The translations under genes were made by a program, and so were the position numbers. The notes under the pieces were generated by a model. The model was not told where the DNA came from. It saw only the letters and a list, made by a program, of their open reading frames with translations, and made no database searches. Source: Halioglobus sp. (GTDB lineage: Bacteria > Pseudomonadota > Gammaproteobacteria > Pseudomonadales > Halieaceae). From it: DNA of 64,000 nt. Numbering within the stretch: the first letter of the stretch is position 1; each line of letters opens with the position of its first letter. Location: the NCBI GenBank assembly GCA_020443425.1, contig JAGRIE010000004.1, positions 124,001 to 188,000 of the forward strand. The letters are read 5' to 3'. This document shows positions 52,278 to 61,739 of the stretch, one piece after another.

Positions 52278-55200
52278 CTAGTTCAGTGTTTGCAGGTACG
52301 CCATCACATCGCGAAGCTCATGCAGCGGCAGCACCAGGCCCATCGCCGGCATACCGCTGTAAGGCCCATCCCTGCTCGTCACGTCCGCCAACGGCACATC
52401 GATGACCTGTGGCTCTCCGTGACCGCTACTCTGTTGCAGTCGAATGACATCGGCAGACTCATTCACCATGATGCCAGCCATGGATCGACCGTCCTGGAAT
52501 TCCAGCGAGACATTGCCAAAGCCGCTCGCAATATCGGCGCCCGGGTCGACCAGCGCCCGATACAGGTAATCGGTATCAAACCTGCCGGCTATGCCCGTGA
52601 GATCGGGGCCGGCGATGCCGCCGCGACCCTCCACGGCGTGGCAACGCAGGCAGTCACCGCGGTTCTCAAAGACTTTCTTGCCCCTCGTTTCATCACCGCC
52701 GAAACGTGCAATCCGCCGCTCGGCTGCGGGGCCCAGCGCCGCTGCCGTCTCTGCGTACCGCGCCAGCGCAGCCTGCACTCGCTCGCTGTCGCTGTGTTGC
52801 GCGGCAGTGACAACATCGAGCTGTATTTCATCCGCAAGCAAACCTGCCTCCAGTGCTGCCAGGCCCTGCAGCAAATAGGCCTCACTGTCGGCACCGTGCT
52901 CGCGGCCCAGCAGTGCTATTGCGGACTGCCGCTCGCGCAGGTCGCTCGCAGAGTCGGCCACCTGTAACGCCAGGGCCACCGCCTGTGGGGGATCCTGTTG
53001 CGCCAGCAACTCCAGAGCCCGCGCTCTCAACGCAGGCTCGTCACTCTGGCGCGCGCTGCTGATCGCCGTCGCCAACGTCGTCCTGGCACCACTCGCTGCC
53101 CGTTGCCCCACTGCGTTCAATGCACTGAGGCGCTGGTCTGCATTGACATTAGCGTCAGCAATCATTGCCAGCAGTTCGGCATCGTCCAGTGGCATGCGGT
53201 TGTATGCCAGCGCCACCTCCATCGCCAGATCCCCCATCTCACCGTCGACAAGTGTCGGAAGATACTGGTCGAGTGCCCGGTGAACCACCCGCTCCTCGCG
53301 CTCGGGCAGTTGCAGGTAGTCACCCCACACCATATCCAGCGGCGGCGGCCGGGTGAAGACTTTCAGCGTCTGTAATGCCAGCCTGCGCATTGGGGCGGGG
53401 TTCGTAGCCCGACCGGCATACGCCGCCAGCGCCAGTGCCTGTCGCTCCTTGCCGACCACCAGGTTGGCGTTGATAACCCTTCGGTGCAGGGCGTAGCTGC
53501 TCTGTGGATCGTCAGAGTTGATAGCCATTTCCGTCGACGCCAATGCAGCCAGCGCCGGCATGGCCTCCTGTATCCTCAGGTCGTGGACAGCACGCGCCGC
53601 TTCAACCACCAGTGCCGGATCGCTATCAGCCAGGAAACCGGCGATACGCGGGTCCCCGGTGCGACGCTGTGCCAGCAACACCCCCATTCTCACTGCCGCG
53701 GAGTCATGCTCACGAAAAGCGTTGACGGCATCCCTGTCCTGCAGCGCGACCAGTGCCCAGACGGCGGCATGGCGCAGAAAAGCATCCTGGTTGTTATTGC
53801 GCTGCAGGAGCGCGACCAGCGGTTCGAGGGCGCGCGTGTCACCGAGCTTGCCCGCCGACATCGCAGCAAAATACGCCACGCGGTGATTGTCGTGACCGAT
53901 CGCGTCGATCACAGGGCCGACCAGGTTGTCGGCCCCGGCCTCGCCCGCCACTTTTACCGCCTGGGCCAGGAGCTCGCCCTCAAAGCCGGTGAAATCACTC
54001 CAACCGGCGAAGGCCTGCGGGCCGATCTGGCCCAGGCCCCACAGGGCGTGCATACGCTGGAACTCACTGGCGCTGCCGTCTGTTGCGACAGACAGCAGTC
54101 CACCGATCGCGTCGCGCCCGGCCAGCTCATACTGCGCCCTGAGGCGCATACGCTGATCGGGGTGATCCAGCAACTCGAACAGCCGCTCGTTGCCCAACGT
54201 GTCGAGGCCGGCCACGATGAGTTCGCGCGCCTCTGCAATACGGGGGTCACGGGATTCCTCAGCACCGGTGAAGGTTATCACCCGCTTGGGGCCGAGGAAC
54301 ACTGACGAGGTGATCGCGTACAACTTGCCGTCATAGCCAAAGCCCTGGTCGATGAACAGGTCACCCTCCGCGAACTTGTGTGAGTCCTGAAGCTTGAAAC
54401 CGGCACCGTCCGGTTCCAGCGCAAACGAGAATATCCAGCTCGCGACGCCGACAAATGAGTAATTGGCGATGAAAAAATGATTGTTATAGCGCTGGGGCAG
54501 GCCCAGCCCTGGATAAAACGCGACCCCGGAGGGACCGTTGGTTTCATTTGCCAGCGGCGGCACTATCCATGCCGGCTGTCCGGGGTGATAGGGCTCCCAC
54601 ATGCGCTCGGCGTTCCATGGCCCCCGCAGGTAGTCCTCCTCTTCCATGTACTGGTAGCCGTAGGTCCAGCCGGAATCACCCCCTTCAACCACATAGACAA
54701 TCCGCGCTGCATCATCACCGTCGGAATTATTGTCGCCGGTCACCAGGTTGCCATAATTGTCAAAGGCGAGCTCCTGCGGATTGCGCAGGCCCCAGGCATA
54801 CAACTCCAGATCGCTGCCGTCGGGGTTCATGCGGAACACTGCGCCCCGGCCCTGGTCCATCGGCGCCTGCAGATTGCGTCCGTCCGCTGTATCGATATTG
54901 AAGCCGCGATCGCCAATAGAGTAATAGATTTTTCCGTCCGGCCCCTGGACCAGCCCGTGCAGATCATGACCGATAAATGCGGTGCGCACGCCGTAGCCCT
55001 CGCTCAAGACCTGTATCACGTCGGCCTCAAGATCGCCGTCGGTGTCTCCCAGCCTCAGCACTTTTGGGATATTCGTTACCAGCACACCGTCTTCAGTGAC
55101 CAACACGCCCGCCATCACCCCTTCGAGGTAACCGCCCGTCTCCAGCATGACCGTGTCCTTATCGGCACGACCGTCCCCGTCACTGTCCTCCAGCACCCGC

Positions 55201-55574
55201 AGGGTATCGTGTGTTTCAGTGAACCAGGCCTCATCCAGCTCCCCCGCTGCTATCCACTTCTTGATGTAGGCAAGGCGGTCCTGTGTGCTGGTGGACGCCA
55301 GGTCATCCAGCAGCCAGAAGGATTGCTGCCGATTGTCCCCGACGCCCTGCAGGAATTGCCCGGTTTCGGCGATATAGACCTTGCCGTCCGGCGCCACATC
55401 GAGTGCGACAGGAATACCCTGCAGCTGGTCGCTCGACCACTCCTCGATCACGATGCCCTCCGCCGTTCGCGCACTCCCGAGCACGAGCGTCTTGTAGGCA
55501 TAGACCGCCGCAAGGGGAAGCGCTATCACAGCGGCCAGAGCCACATAGCGCTTGCGTTTTTTTGTTGTTGTCAT
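52278..55574 (-). CDS. Large membrane-anchored dehydrogenase-like protein with HEAT repeats and cytochrome c domain
   Basis: This 1098-residue protein has an N-terminal membrane anchor (YVALAAVIALPLAAVYAY). A PQQ/glucose-dehydrogenase-like beta-propeller follows (about 45-430; VALDVAPDGKVYIAETGQFL, GLRNPQELAFDNYGNLVTGD), then a long helical HEAT-repeat region (about 450-930) and a C-terminal cytochrome c domain with CLRCHAVEG and a distal GMPAMG Met. It fits the 'membrane-bound dehydrogenase' type common in planctomycetes and some proteobacteria, presumed to oxidise sugars or polyols and pass electrons to its haem. The substrate is unknown. The ATG has GGAG 6 nt upstream. Confidence 0.85.
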   Translation of the reverse strand: MTTTKKRKRYVALAAVIALPLAAVYAYKTLVLGSARTAEGIVIEEWSSDQLQGIPVALDVAPDGKVYIAETGQFLQGVGDNRQQSFWLLDDLASTSTQDRLAYIKKWIAAGELDEAWFTETHDTLRVLEDSDGDGRADKDTVMLETGGYLEGVMAGVLVTEDGVLVTNIPKVLRLGDTDGDLEADVIQVLSEGYGVRTAFIGHDLHGLVQGPDGKIYYSIGDRGFNIDTADGRNLQAPMDQGRGAVFRMNPDGSDLELYAWGLRNPQELAFDNYGNLVTGDNNSDGDDAARIVYVVEGGDSGWTYGYQYMEEEDYLRGPWNAERMWEPYHPGQPAWIVPPLANETNGPSGVAFYPGLGLPQRYNNHFFIANYSFVGVASWIFSFALEPDGAGFKLQDSHKFAEGDLFIDQGFGYDGKLYAITSSVFLGPKRVITFTGAEESRDPRIAEARELIVAGLDTLGNERLFELLDHPDQRMRLRAQYELAGRDAIGGLLSVATDGSASEFQRMHALWGLGQIGPQAFAGWSDFTGFEGELLAQAVKVAGEAGADNLVGPVIDAIGHDNHRVAYFAAMSAGKLGDTRALEPLVALLQRNNNQDAFLRHAAVWALVALQDRDAVNAFREHDSAAVRMGVLLAQRRTGDPRIAGFLADSDPALVVEAARAVHDLRIQEAMPALAALASTEMAINSDDPQSSYALHRRVINANLVVGKERQALALAAYAGRATNPAPMRRLALQTLKVFTRPPPLDMVWGDYLQLPEREERVVHRALDQYLPTLVDGEMGDLAMEVALAYNRMPLDDAELLAMIADANVNADQRLSALNAVGQRAASGARTTLATAISSARQSDEPALRARALELLAQQDPPQAVALALQVADSASDLRERQSAIALLGREHGADSEAYLLQGLAALEAGLLADEIQLDVVTAAQHSDSERVQAALARYAETAAALGPAAERRIARFGGDETRGKKVFENRGDCLRCHAVEGRGGIAGPDLTGIAGRFDTDYLYRALVDPGADIASGFGNVSLEFQDGRSMAGIMVNESADVIRLQQSSGHGEPQVIDVPLADVTSRDGPYSGMPAMGLVLPLHELRDVMAYLQTLN

Positions 55575-55699
55575 TAAAACTCCAGACCGCTCTGCTTAAA
55601 AACCACCGCGCAGAAAGGCGATGGCGCAGTGATTTCGCATTAAACCAGACCCGCGGCTGTGCATACACAGCAGATTGCCCCGGCCGGGCAGCGCTTGCT

Positions 55700-58000
55700 T
55701 CAAGGCTGCTGCGGCGACGACCCGGTGGCGGCAAGTGCCGCACCGCGCCGCTCGGCTTTTTCCCACATGCGCAGGTAACCCTCGGCAGAGCGGAACAGCG
55801 GCTCCAGGGCCGCATCACTGACACCGTCGCGCCGCACCTCCTCGATCAGCTCGGCCACCAGCCCCAGGTGGACCATGCCCTCTGTATTGAAATCGATGCG
55901 ACGATTGCCGGCGGTCGGTTCGTAGAAGGTGACGTCACCCGCATACGAGGTGAACGGGTAGGTGACCGGATCATGCTGGGGGGTCTCACAGACACTGTCT
56001 TCTCCCATGCGCGGCCCCGGCGCGCCGGCAAAACCGTTGAAATCAAAACCGAAACCCTCGGCCGCATAGCCGCCTGCCTCGCGTATCTGCCCGATACGGC
56101 GCTGGAAATCCCTGTCCATAGTGGCGGTTTCGCTGGCGCTGCGGCAGCGGCCGAAGTCGAACTTGGAAACGCCACCCAGGCCGTAGAGTCGGCCGTTGTT
56201 GCTGTTGCCGTGCGTACCCACCGCGGGATAGTCTGCCGCCTCCAGCATCTGGAAGGCTTTGCGATAGGCCAGTCGCGGCAGGTGATCGATTTCAATAATC
56301 ATGCCGCGCACCATCATCTCGCTGATAAGCAGCTCACCGAGAGGCGTCAGACCGGCATTCTGGCAGTGATCCTCGGCCTGGGGACCGCCCTCCAGTAATT
56401 GCGGCAGGTACTTGATCAGTGTGTCCATCGGCTCAGCTCGAAAATTGCGCACGCCGTCCAGCTCTGGCGGTGTGGAGTCATAGACTTCGCGCGGACGGTT
56501 AATGCCGGGGAACGACAGCCTGCCGTCATCAAAGACCGTGGGCTGGTCGGCCACCTCGTCGGGACAGGCGACAAAATTCGACCAGTGACCGGTGAGGGCA
56601 AAATTACCGATATCGATAAATTTCTTGTCGCCGTCACCCGGCGCGAAAGCGTTGTCGAATTTGTGATTGGGGAACAGCACCCGCACGCCTTTGGCGTGAT
56701 ACTCATCCAGTCTCGCGCGCACAGTGGCCTCATCGCAGCGCGCTACCCCTTCCGGCGGCACCAGGAAACAGTCGAAAAGAAAGGCTGTCTCAATACCCAG
56801 CAGCACCGCGAGTTTACCGTTGCGGATAACCTCACGAGCCTCGGCGGGGCTGCGCACAATACGGAACCAGCCTTTGCCGGGGCCGCCCGCCTGCGCATCG
56901 ATATAGTCCTGCATGGCCCAGGTCTGGTCGAGAATGTGGTCCACAGAGACCATATCGTTGCAGCCGTATCGCGATGCCCGGTTGCCGAGCGCAGTGAACA
57001 TGTCGCAGAGAAAACCGATGTTCATCGCGTGCTGCACCAGCAGGCGCATTCCAGCCAGGTGAGCTCTTTCAATCCATTTGTAGTACTGGGTCTGGTGGGT
57101 TGCACTCTCGCCGGCATTGGGCCAGTAGGTGAAATCGGGAAACCCGGCCGTGGCGTGATTGAAGCCCGGTGTCTCCTCCATGCTGAGCGGCACCAAAATT
57201 TCCTGTACGGAAAGGTCGCGGTTATCAAAGGCATACCCGAGCAGGTCTTTACGCCCCTCCGTCCCGTGCGGAATATCACAGTCCGGCAGGGCATGTTCAA
57301 CGCCGAGCCGGTGGAACGCCGAACCGTGATAGACGCCACCGCCGCCAAAAGCCAGGTTTGTCAGCAGGTGGGAATGGGTTTCCACGAAACCGAACACATC
57401 GCCATCCTCGAACTCGAATTGCGTCAACTCACCCTCGGCGTCGACAGACAATTCCGGGAAGTCCGCGCAGCCTTCGCTCGGCACCAGGGTAACGCTGTTG
57501 CCGTCAGTCTGGTCAGCTGCCAGGCCCGCGGCCGCCAGATATCGTCCGGAACGGCGATGCTGCAACCAGGCCTTGCCACTGCCGTCAGCCGCGGCGACCA
57601 GGTCCCATTCGCCCTCCGATTGAAAGTTGTCTGCAAACACTATCGCGCCATCGACACGCTGAACGTCCGAAGCCAGCGCGGACTGGCGGGCCAGGTTTTC
57701 ACCATCGGAGGTCAGGTACTGCCCCTGCGCATCCAGCAACAGGTAGGTACCGAGGTCGGCGGCGCGCATCCGAAAGCGCGCGGCTGAATCTGGCCCTGTA
57801 CCTGAGACGACGAACGTATCGCCCGATGCTGCGAGGTACCGCTGGCTGCCTGGCAGTGCAATGGACACGCAACTGTTCGCCACCGCGTAAATATCGAGCG
57901 GGATTGACACAGCTGGACCGTTGTCAGAAGAATCACTGCAGGCGCCAAGCAGGGCGGCCAGCAGGGCGCAGACAATGGATTTGGGGATTTGGCGATTCAT
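55700..58000 (-). CDS. Lipoprotein with beta-trefoil-like domain and metal-dependent hydrolase domain
   Basis: This 766-residue protein has a lipobox LLGAC (Cys21) and so is anchored in a membrane. Residues about 35-170 look like a fascin/ricin-type beta-trefoil (SQRYLAASGDTFVVSG, SGRYLAAAGLAADQTDG). The remainder is an amidohydrolase-like barrel: VETHSHLLTN, VLLGIETAFLFDC, ISEMMVRGMIIEIDHLPR and VGTHGNSNNGRLYGL, reminiscent of membrane dipeptidase (M19) or related enzymes. The substrate is unknown. The ATG at 58000 has GGA 7 nt upstream; an ATG two codons earlier is possible. Confidence 0.7.
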   Translation of the reverse strand: MNRQIPKSIVCALLAALLGACSDSSDNGPAVSIPLDIYAVANSCVSIALPGSQRYLAASGDTFVVSGTGPDSAARFRMRAADLGTYLLLDAQGQYLTSDGENLARQSALASDVQRVDGAIVFADNFQSEGEWDLVAAADGSGKAWLQHRRSGRYLAAAGLAADQTDGNSVTLVPSEGCADFPELSVDAEGELTQFEFEDGDVFGFVETHSHLLTNLAFGGGGVYHGSAFHRLGVEHALPDCDIPHGTEGRKDLLGYAFDNRDLSVQEILVPLSMEETPGFNHATAGFPDFTYWPNAGESATHQTQYYKWIERAHLAGMRLLVQHAMNIGFLCDMFTALGNRASRYGCNDMVSVDHILDQTWAMQDYIDAQAGGPGKGWFRIVRSPAEAREVIRNGKLAVLLGIETAFLFDCFLVPPEGVARCDEATVRARLDEYHAKGVRVLFPNHKFDNAFAPGDGDKKFIDIGNFALTGHWSNFVACPDEVADQPTVFDDGRLSFPGINRPREVYDSTPPELDGVRNFRAEPMDTLIKYLPQLLEGGPQAEDHCQNAGLTPLGELLISEMMVRGMIIEIDHLPRLAYRKAFQMLEAADYPAVGTHGNSNNGRLYGLGGVSKFDFGRCRSASETATMDRDFQRRIGQIREAGGYAAEGFGFDFNGFAGAPGPRMGEDSVCETPQHDPVTYPFTSYAGDVTFYEPTAGNRRIDFNTEGMVHLGLVAELIEEVRRDGVSDAALEPLFRSAEGYLRMWEKAERRGAALAATGSSPQQP

Positions 58001-58102
58001 GAACATTCCGTGGGCTGCATAGACAGGGGGCGATCACATGCCGCCATTCTACCAAGTTTTGGTCGTACGCAAGCAAGCCCGGCGTCGCGCCCGAACAGTC
58101 AT

Positions 58103-58131
58103 TTGACAGCCTGTGGTATGACTTCTATTCT
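58103..58131 (+). promoter_or_regulatory. Strong sigma70 promoter for the small unknown gene
   Basis: A perfect TTGACA (58103-58108) and TATTCT (58126-58131) are separated by exactly 17 nt. The predicted start near 58138 gives a leader of about 74 nt before the ATG at 58212. It is the best complete promoter seen in the window. Confidence 0.65.
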
Positions 58132-58164
58132 CTTTTGACGTCTTTGCAGAGATATCCCCCGGAA

Positions 58165-58180
58165 CGGGTATCACTACCCG
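58165..58180 (+). repeat. 6-bp hairpin in the leader of the small unknown gene
   Basis: CGGGTA and TACCCG flank TCAC, a stable small stem-loop within the 5' leader, 31 nt upstream of the ATG. It may affect message stability. No T-run follows, so it is not a terminator. Confidence 0.3.
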
Positions 58181-58211
58181 GCCCGACACATAACAAGGAA
58201 AAGGAGTCGTT

Positions 58212-58655
58212 ATGGCGTTCTTCTGTGAAGGTTTGTGCTGCGAGTATTCATTCAAGGATTTCAACCGCATTTTCCGCGACGGTGTCCCCAAAGAGGTCGC
58301 GGCTCTCGTCACCCCGTCTCGACTCGACGCTGACTCGAAAGAACAACTGTATGACGTCGACATGAGCCAGTTCGACCAGGCCGCCATCACACACTTCGAA
58401 CAGGACTGGCTCGGCATGGGTGGGTCACCGTGGTTCAGCGCCGAAGCGGGCAAGCTGGTATACACGGGGGTCGTAAAAGCACTGCAAACAGCTGGTCAGC
58501 GACAGGTCAAGGCCGTCTGGGTCGAGAGCGCAAGCGTATCGGTGCAGACCCTCGAAGACGAGTGCCTGGTACTGCTGCTGGTCGGTTCGCCGCGGCCGGG
58601 TGGCGAAGGCAAGGTGCACCGTGGTGGCGTGTGTGGCCAGTGCGCCACTGCCTGA
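58212..58655 (+). CDS. Small protein of unknown function
   Basis: I do not recognise this 147-residue protein. It has a Cys-rich N-terminus (MAFFCEGLCCEYSFKDFNR) and a helical first half. The second half is beta (VKAVWVESASVSVQTLEDEC, LVLLLVGSPRPGGE) and ends in VCGQCATA. The four N- and C-terminal Cys positions hint at a metal site, but that is inference. AGGAAAAGGAG lies 6 nt before the ATG and a strong promoter precedes it, suggesting high expression. Its neighbours give no functional clue. Confidence 0.75.
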   Translation: MAFFCEGLCCEYSFKDFNRIFRDGVPKEVAALVTPSRLDADSKEQLYDVDMSQFDQAAITHFEQDWLGMGGSPWFSAEAGKLVYTGVVKALQTAGQRQVKAVWVESASVSVQTLEDECLVLLLVGSPRPGGEGKVHRGGVCGQCATA

Positions 58656-58673
58656 GAGCTGGCGCACCATGCT

Positions 58674-61394
58674 TCACAGCGGCTGGCCAGTAAGCGCCTG
58701 CCGGCAGTAGTCGACAAAGTGCGTGGTGTTCATGGTACCGCCCCTCAGCGACACCGCGCGAAATGCCTCCTCCCCCATTCTTGCCGCGACCTGGACAATG
58801 GCATCGGCATAGACCTCGTCGGTAACAGTACTCAGCACAGCCCGCGCCTCCGAGTGTGCCAGCCAGCCGTCGATCACCGCCACCAGTTCATCATCATAAC
58901 CCTGCATCGACACCGCACACAGGCGCAATGCGCTGACCAGATTCGCCCAGTTGGCTACGCGGTACCAATGCGTAATCACGCGACTGAAACCCGCTGCAAT
59001 CTCGTCGCGGCTCGCCGAGTGTCTTTTCCAGCTCGATACCTGCAGCGCAATGCCCGCGATGTACCGATTGCCCACCATATCGGCAAATTCGATGGCCTCC
59101 TCCAATAGCGCCAGCGCCTGCGATTCGCGTGAATCGAGAGTACCCGCGACATACAGGCACCACGCCAGCAGCGACGGGTTGCGCAGCTCCCTCGCCTCAT
59201 TGAGTGCTTGTAAAGCCAGCTCAATATCGTTGCTGGCCCCCGGCGCCAGCATCGTCCCCAGTGCTTTCATCGATTTGAATCGGGCGACTTCAAGCGGGCG
59301 TTGACAGCGTATCGCAAGCGCAATGGCCTCGTCGGCAGCCTCTGCGCAGCGCTGAAAGTCACCGGACAGAATACCGGTGGTCGCCACCAGCCTGAACGGC
59401 ATGAAGATGTCGTCGACGCCGGAACGACGCGCGTTCGCCAAGGCTGTATCAGCAAGCTCGACCGCGCTGGCGATATCCCCGCGACGCGCCGCAGCCGAGG
59501 CCATGACCGACTGCGCCGCAAACAGATAGGACTCATCCCCCGTCGCCGCCGCCAGCGCCTGCACCGCGAACGGGTCGATTTCCCGCATGAACCGCTCGCG
59601 CGCAAAACTGTCGGTGCAGTGAATGAGCTCAAGAGCCTTAGCCACTTGTCCGGACTCCATCGCCCAGGCAAACGCGGCACGCAGGTTGGGGAATTCGATC
59701 GCGATATGCTTCACCCAGTCAGCCTCAGTGCGCGTCATCAAGCCCTGCCGGGCCCGCCGGACGAAATCAAGATAGGCCTCGAGATGGCGCTGGCGCCGCG
59801 CCCCGGTCTGAGCGGCATCGGTCAACTCACGCATAGCATAGTTTCTGAGTAGTTCCAGCATCGAGTAACGGCTGCCCTGCGGCGTGCGCTGCAGTGAAAT
59901 TACCGACTTGTTGACAAGATCCGCCAGGCCCGGCATCACATCGTCTTCCTCGATCACATCATCGACACAGACGCGCTCGGCCAGGGACAGCGAAAAACCG
60001 CCGGCGAATACGGCCAGACGCTGGAACAGCATGCGCTCGCGGTCACTGAGGCTGTGGTACGACCAGTCGACAATCGTGCTGAGGGTCTGCTCGCGATCAT
60101 CGATTAACGCAATACGGTGGCCGATGCGGTCGGCCAGGTCCTGCGGCTCCATTGCCGCCATTTGTGCCGCGGCCAGTTCTATCGCCAGGGGCAGGCCATC
60201 CAGGTGACGGCAGATTGACAGTACAGCGGGTAGATTCCCAGCGGTGAGTTGAAATTCGCTGTCCGCCAGTTGCGCGCGGCGCTCAAACAGTGCCAGGCAG
60301 GCATTGCGCCGCGCCGCATCAACGCCCTCGGGATCTATTCCCGGCAGCGCCAGCGGCGCCACGGCCATCACCTGTTCTGACCGTGCCTGCAGCACCACAC
60401 GGGTGGTGCTGAGGATAGTGATATTGCGACAGGCATGCAGCAGGCTGGCGACCACCTGCCGCACCTCGGCGAGTGACGATTCGACACCATCCAGTATCAA
60501 CAGCGCACGTCGCATCGCGAGACCGTTGGCCAGGCGATCCAGCGCACTGGCCTCTGTCGTCACCTGCAATCCCACCGTGGTCTCTATCAACTCCGCTATC
60601 GCATCGACAGAATTCGCGCCCGCAAGCGGGCAAAACCAGGCCCCGTCTGCGAAATCCTGCACACAGTCCAGCGCAGCAGCGACAGCCAACTCTGTCTTGC
60701 CTACCCCACCCGGACCCAGCAGAGACACCAGTCGCGCCCTGCGCAGCAGGTCTCCCAGCGCGCGGACATCCTCTTCCCGGCCAGTGAATAATTCGCTGGG
60801 CGCGGGAAGTCGCCGGGGAATCCGGTCGACAGTTCGCAGTGGTGGAAACCGGGACGGCAGGTCCCTGTCGCTGAGCTGGTACACCTGTTCGGGCTGGCTG
60901 AGGTCTCTCAGTTGGTGTGTGCCGAGGTCGCGAATGATCCAGCCGGCGTCGGCCAGTGCCCCCAGCAGCTCGGCGGTGGGAGCGGACAACAACACCTGCC
61001 CACCGTGAGCCGCATCGGCGATACGGGCACAGCGGTTTACATCGCGACCGAAGTACTCGCTGTAATCCTCGCCGGCACGGCTCTGCGCGCGGCCACTGTG
61101 AATGCCGATACGCGAGCGCAGGGCGCCCACGGGGCCCCAGTCAGCCGCAGCCAGCAAATGCTGTGCCTGCAGCGCAGCCCGCGCGGCGCTGTCAGGCTCG
61201 GTGAACGCCGCCGCCAGCCCATCGCCGGTGTGCTTGAAGATGAGCCCCCCACACTCCTTGACCGTGCCGTGAACAATCTCATCGTGCAGCGAGAGCACGG
61301 CCTCCATGGCCCGGTCATGCTCTTCCCAGAGCCGGGTCGAGCCCTCGATATCGGTAAACATGAACGTGATCTTGTTATTGTCAGTGTTCATCAT
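58674..61394 (-). CDS. Adenylate/guanylate cyclase fused to NB-ARC ATPase and TPR-like region
   Basis: This protein of about 906 residues starts with a class III nucleotide cyclase domain (FMFTDIEGSTRLWEEHDR, IFKHTGDGLAAAF, with both metal Asp, and GRDVNRCARIADAAHGGQ). An NB-ARC/AAA STAND ATPase follows (SLLGPGGVGKTELAVAAALD, ALLILDGVESS), then a winged-helix-like part and a long helical TPR-like C-terminal half. Such fusions are signal-responsive; whether the cyclase makes cAMP or cGMP is not readable. The start is either 61394 or 61454; the shorter form resembles homologues. A CRP-type box is upstream of a nearby gene. Confidence 0.82.
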   Translation of the reverse strand: MMNTDNNKITFMFTDIEGSTRLWEEHDRAMEAVLSLHDEIVHGTVKECGGLIFKHTGDGLAAAFTEPDSAARAALQAQHLLAAADWGPVGALRSRIGIHSGRAQSRAGEDYSEYFGRDVNRCARIADAAHGGQVLLSAPTAELLGALADAGWIIRDLGTHQLRDLSQPEQVYQLSDRDLPSRFPPLRTVDRIPRRLPAPSELFTGREEDVRALGDLLRRARLVSLLGPGGVGKTELAVAAALDCVQDFADGAWFCPLAGANSVDAIAELIETTVGLQVTTEASALDRLANGLAMRRALLILDGVESSLAEVRQVVASLLHACRNITILSTTRVVLQARSEQVMAVAPLALPGIDPEGVDAARRNACLALFERRAQLADSEFQLTAGNLPAVLSICRHLDGLPLAIELAAAQMAAMEPQDLADRIGHRIALIDDREQTLSTIVDWSYHSLSDRERMLFQRLAVFAGGFSLSLAERVCVDDVIEEDDVMPGLADLVNKSVISLQRTPQGSRYSMLELLRNYAMRELTDAAQTGARRQRHLEAYLDFVRRARQGLMTRTEADWVKHIAIEFPNLRAAFAWAMESGQVAKALELIHCTDSFARERFMREIDPFAVQALAAATGDESYLFAAQSVMASAAARRGDIASAVELADTALANARRSGVDDIFMPFRLVATTGILSGDFQRCAEAADEAIALAIRCQRPLEVARFKSMKALGTMLAPGASNDIELALQALNEARELRNPSLLAWCLYVAGTLDSRESQALALLEEAIEFADMVGNRYIAGIALQVSSWKRHSASRDEIAAGFSRVITHWYRVANWANLVSALRLCAVSMQGYDDELVAVIDGWLAHSEARAVLSTVTDEVYADAIVQVAARMGEEAFRAVSLRGGTMNTTHFVDYCRQALTGQPL

Positions 61395-61739
61395 TGCCAG
61401 TGCTGCTCTGCCAGTCCATGCCGCAGTGATCGGTTTCAGCACCAGTGCACTCATTTACCCGGGCACATTATCGCGCCGGCGCAATTCGGACTGAGATACG
61501 GTGCAGGCACAGGGTGTTTCCCCGGACTCGGTGCACAGTGTCAGGAAAGTGTAGGCGTTGAGTAACGGATGCGCCAGTCGCGTGGACGGGGCCGTGCCTG
61601 CCTGGAACTGGCAGACAGGGGGGGCCGGCGCGTGGCCGGCGCTGATTGAGCGTTGGGGCAAGGCAGTGAAATCGCGGCAGCGTGTCGCGAAACTGCAAAA
61701 GCCGCACTTTACCGGCGCGGCTCTTGCCCGATACCTGGA
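61395..61739. other. Intergenic region between the cyclase and lipoprotein genes
   Basis: These 345 nt lie between two minus-strand genes. If the cyclase starts at 61454, 60 nt of it are coding. I see a GGCCGGCGC direct repeat at 61623-61631 and 61634-61642 and the hairpin listed as a possible terminator. Small frames on either strand lack ribosome sites or recognisable motifs. Confidence 0.5.
61696..61722 (-). terminator. Possible intrinsic terminator of the lipoprotein gene
   Basis: Read on the minus strand, AGCCGC and GCGGCT form a 6-bp stem around an 11-nt loop and are followed by TTTT. It is placed 18 nt after the lipoprotein stop. The T-run is short, so efficiency may be low. Confidence 0.42.

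Noticed and set aside
54477-57787. Long plus-strand frames (366 and 462 codons) opposite the dehydrogenase and lipoprotein genes
   Set aside because: Both lie opposite conserved proteins; caused by GC-rich codon usage.
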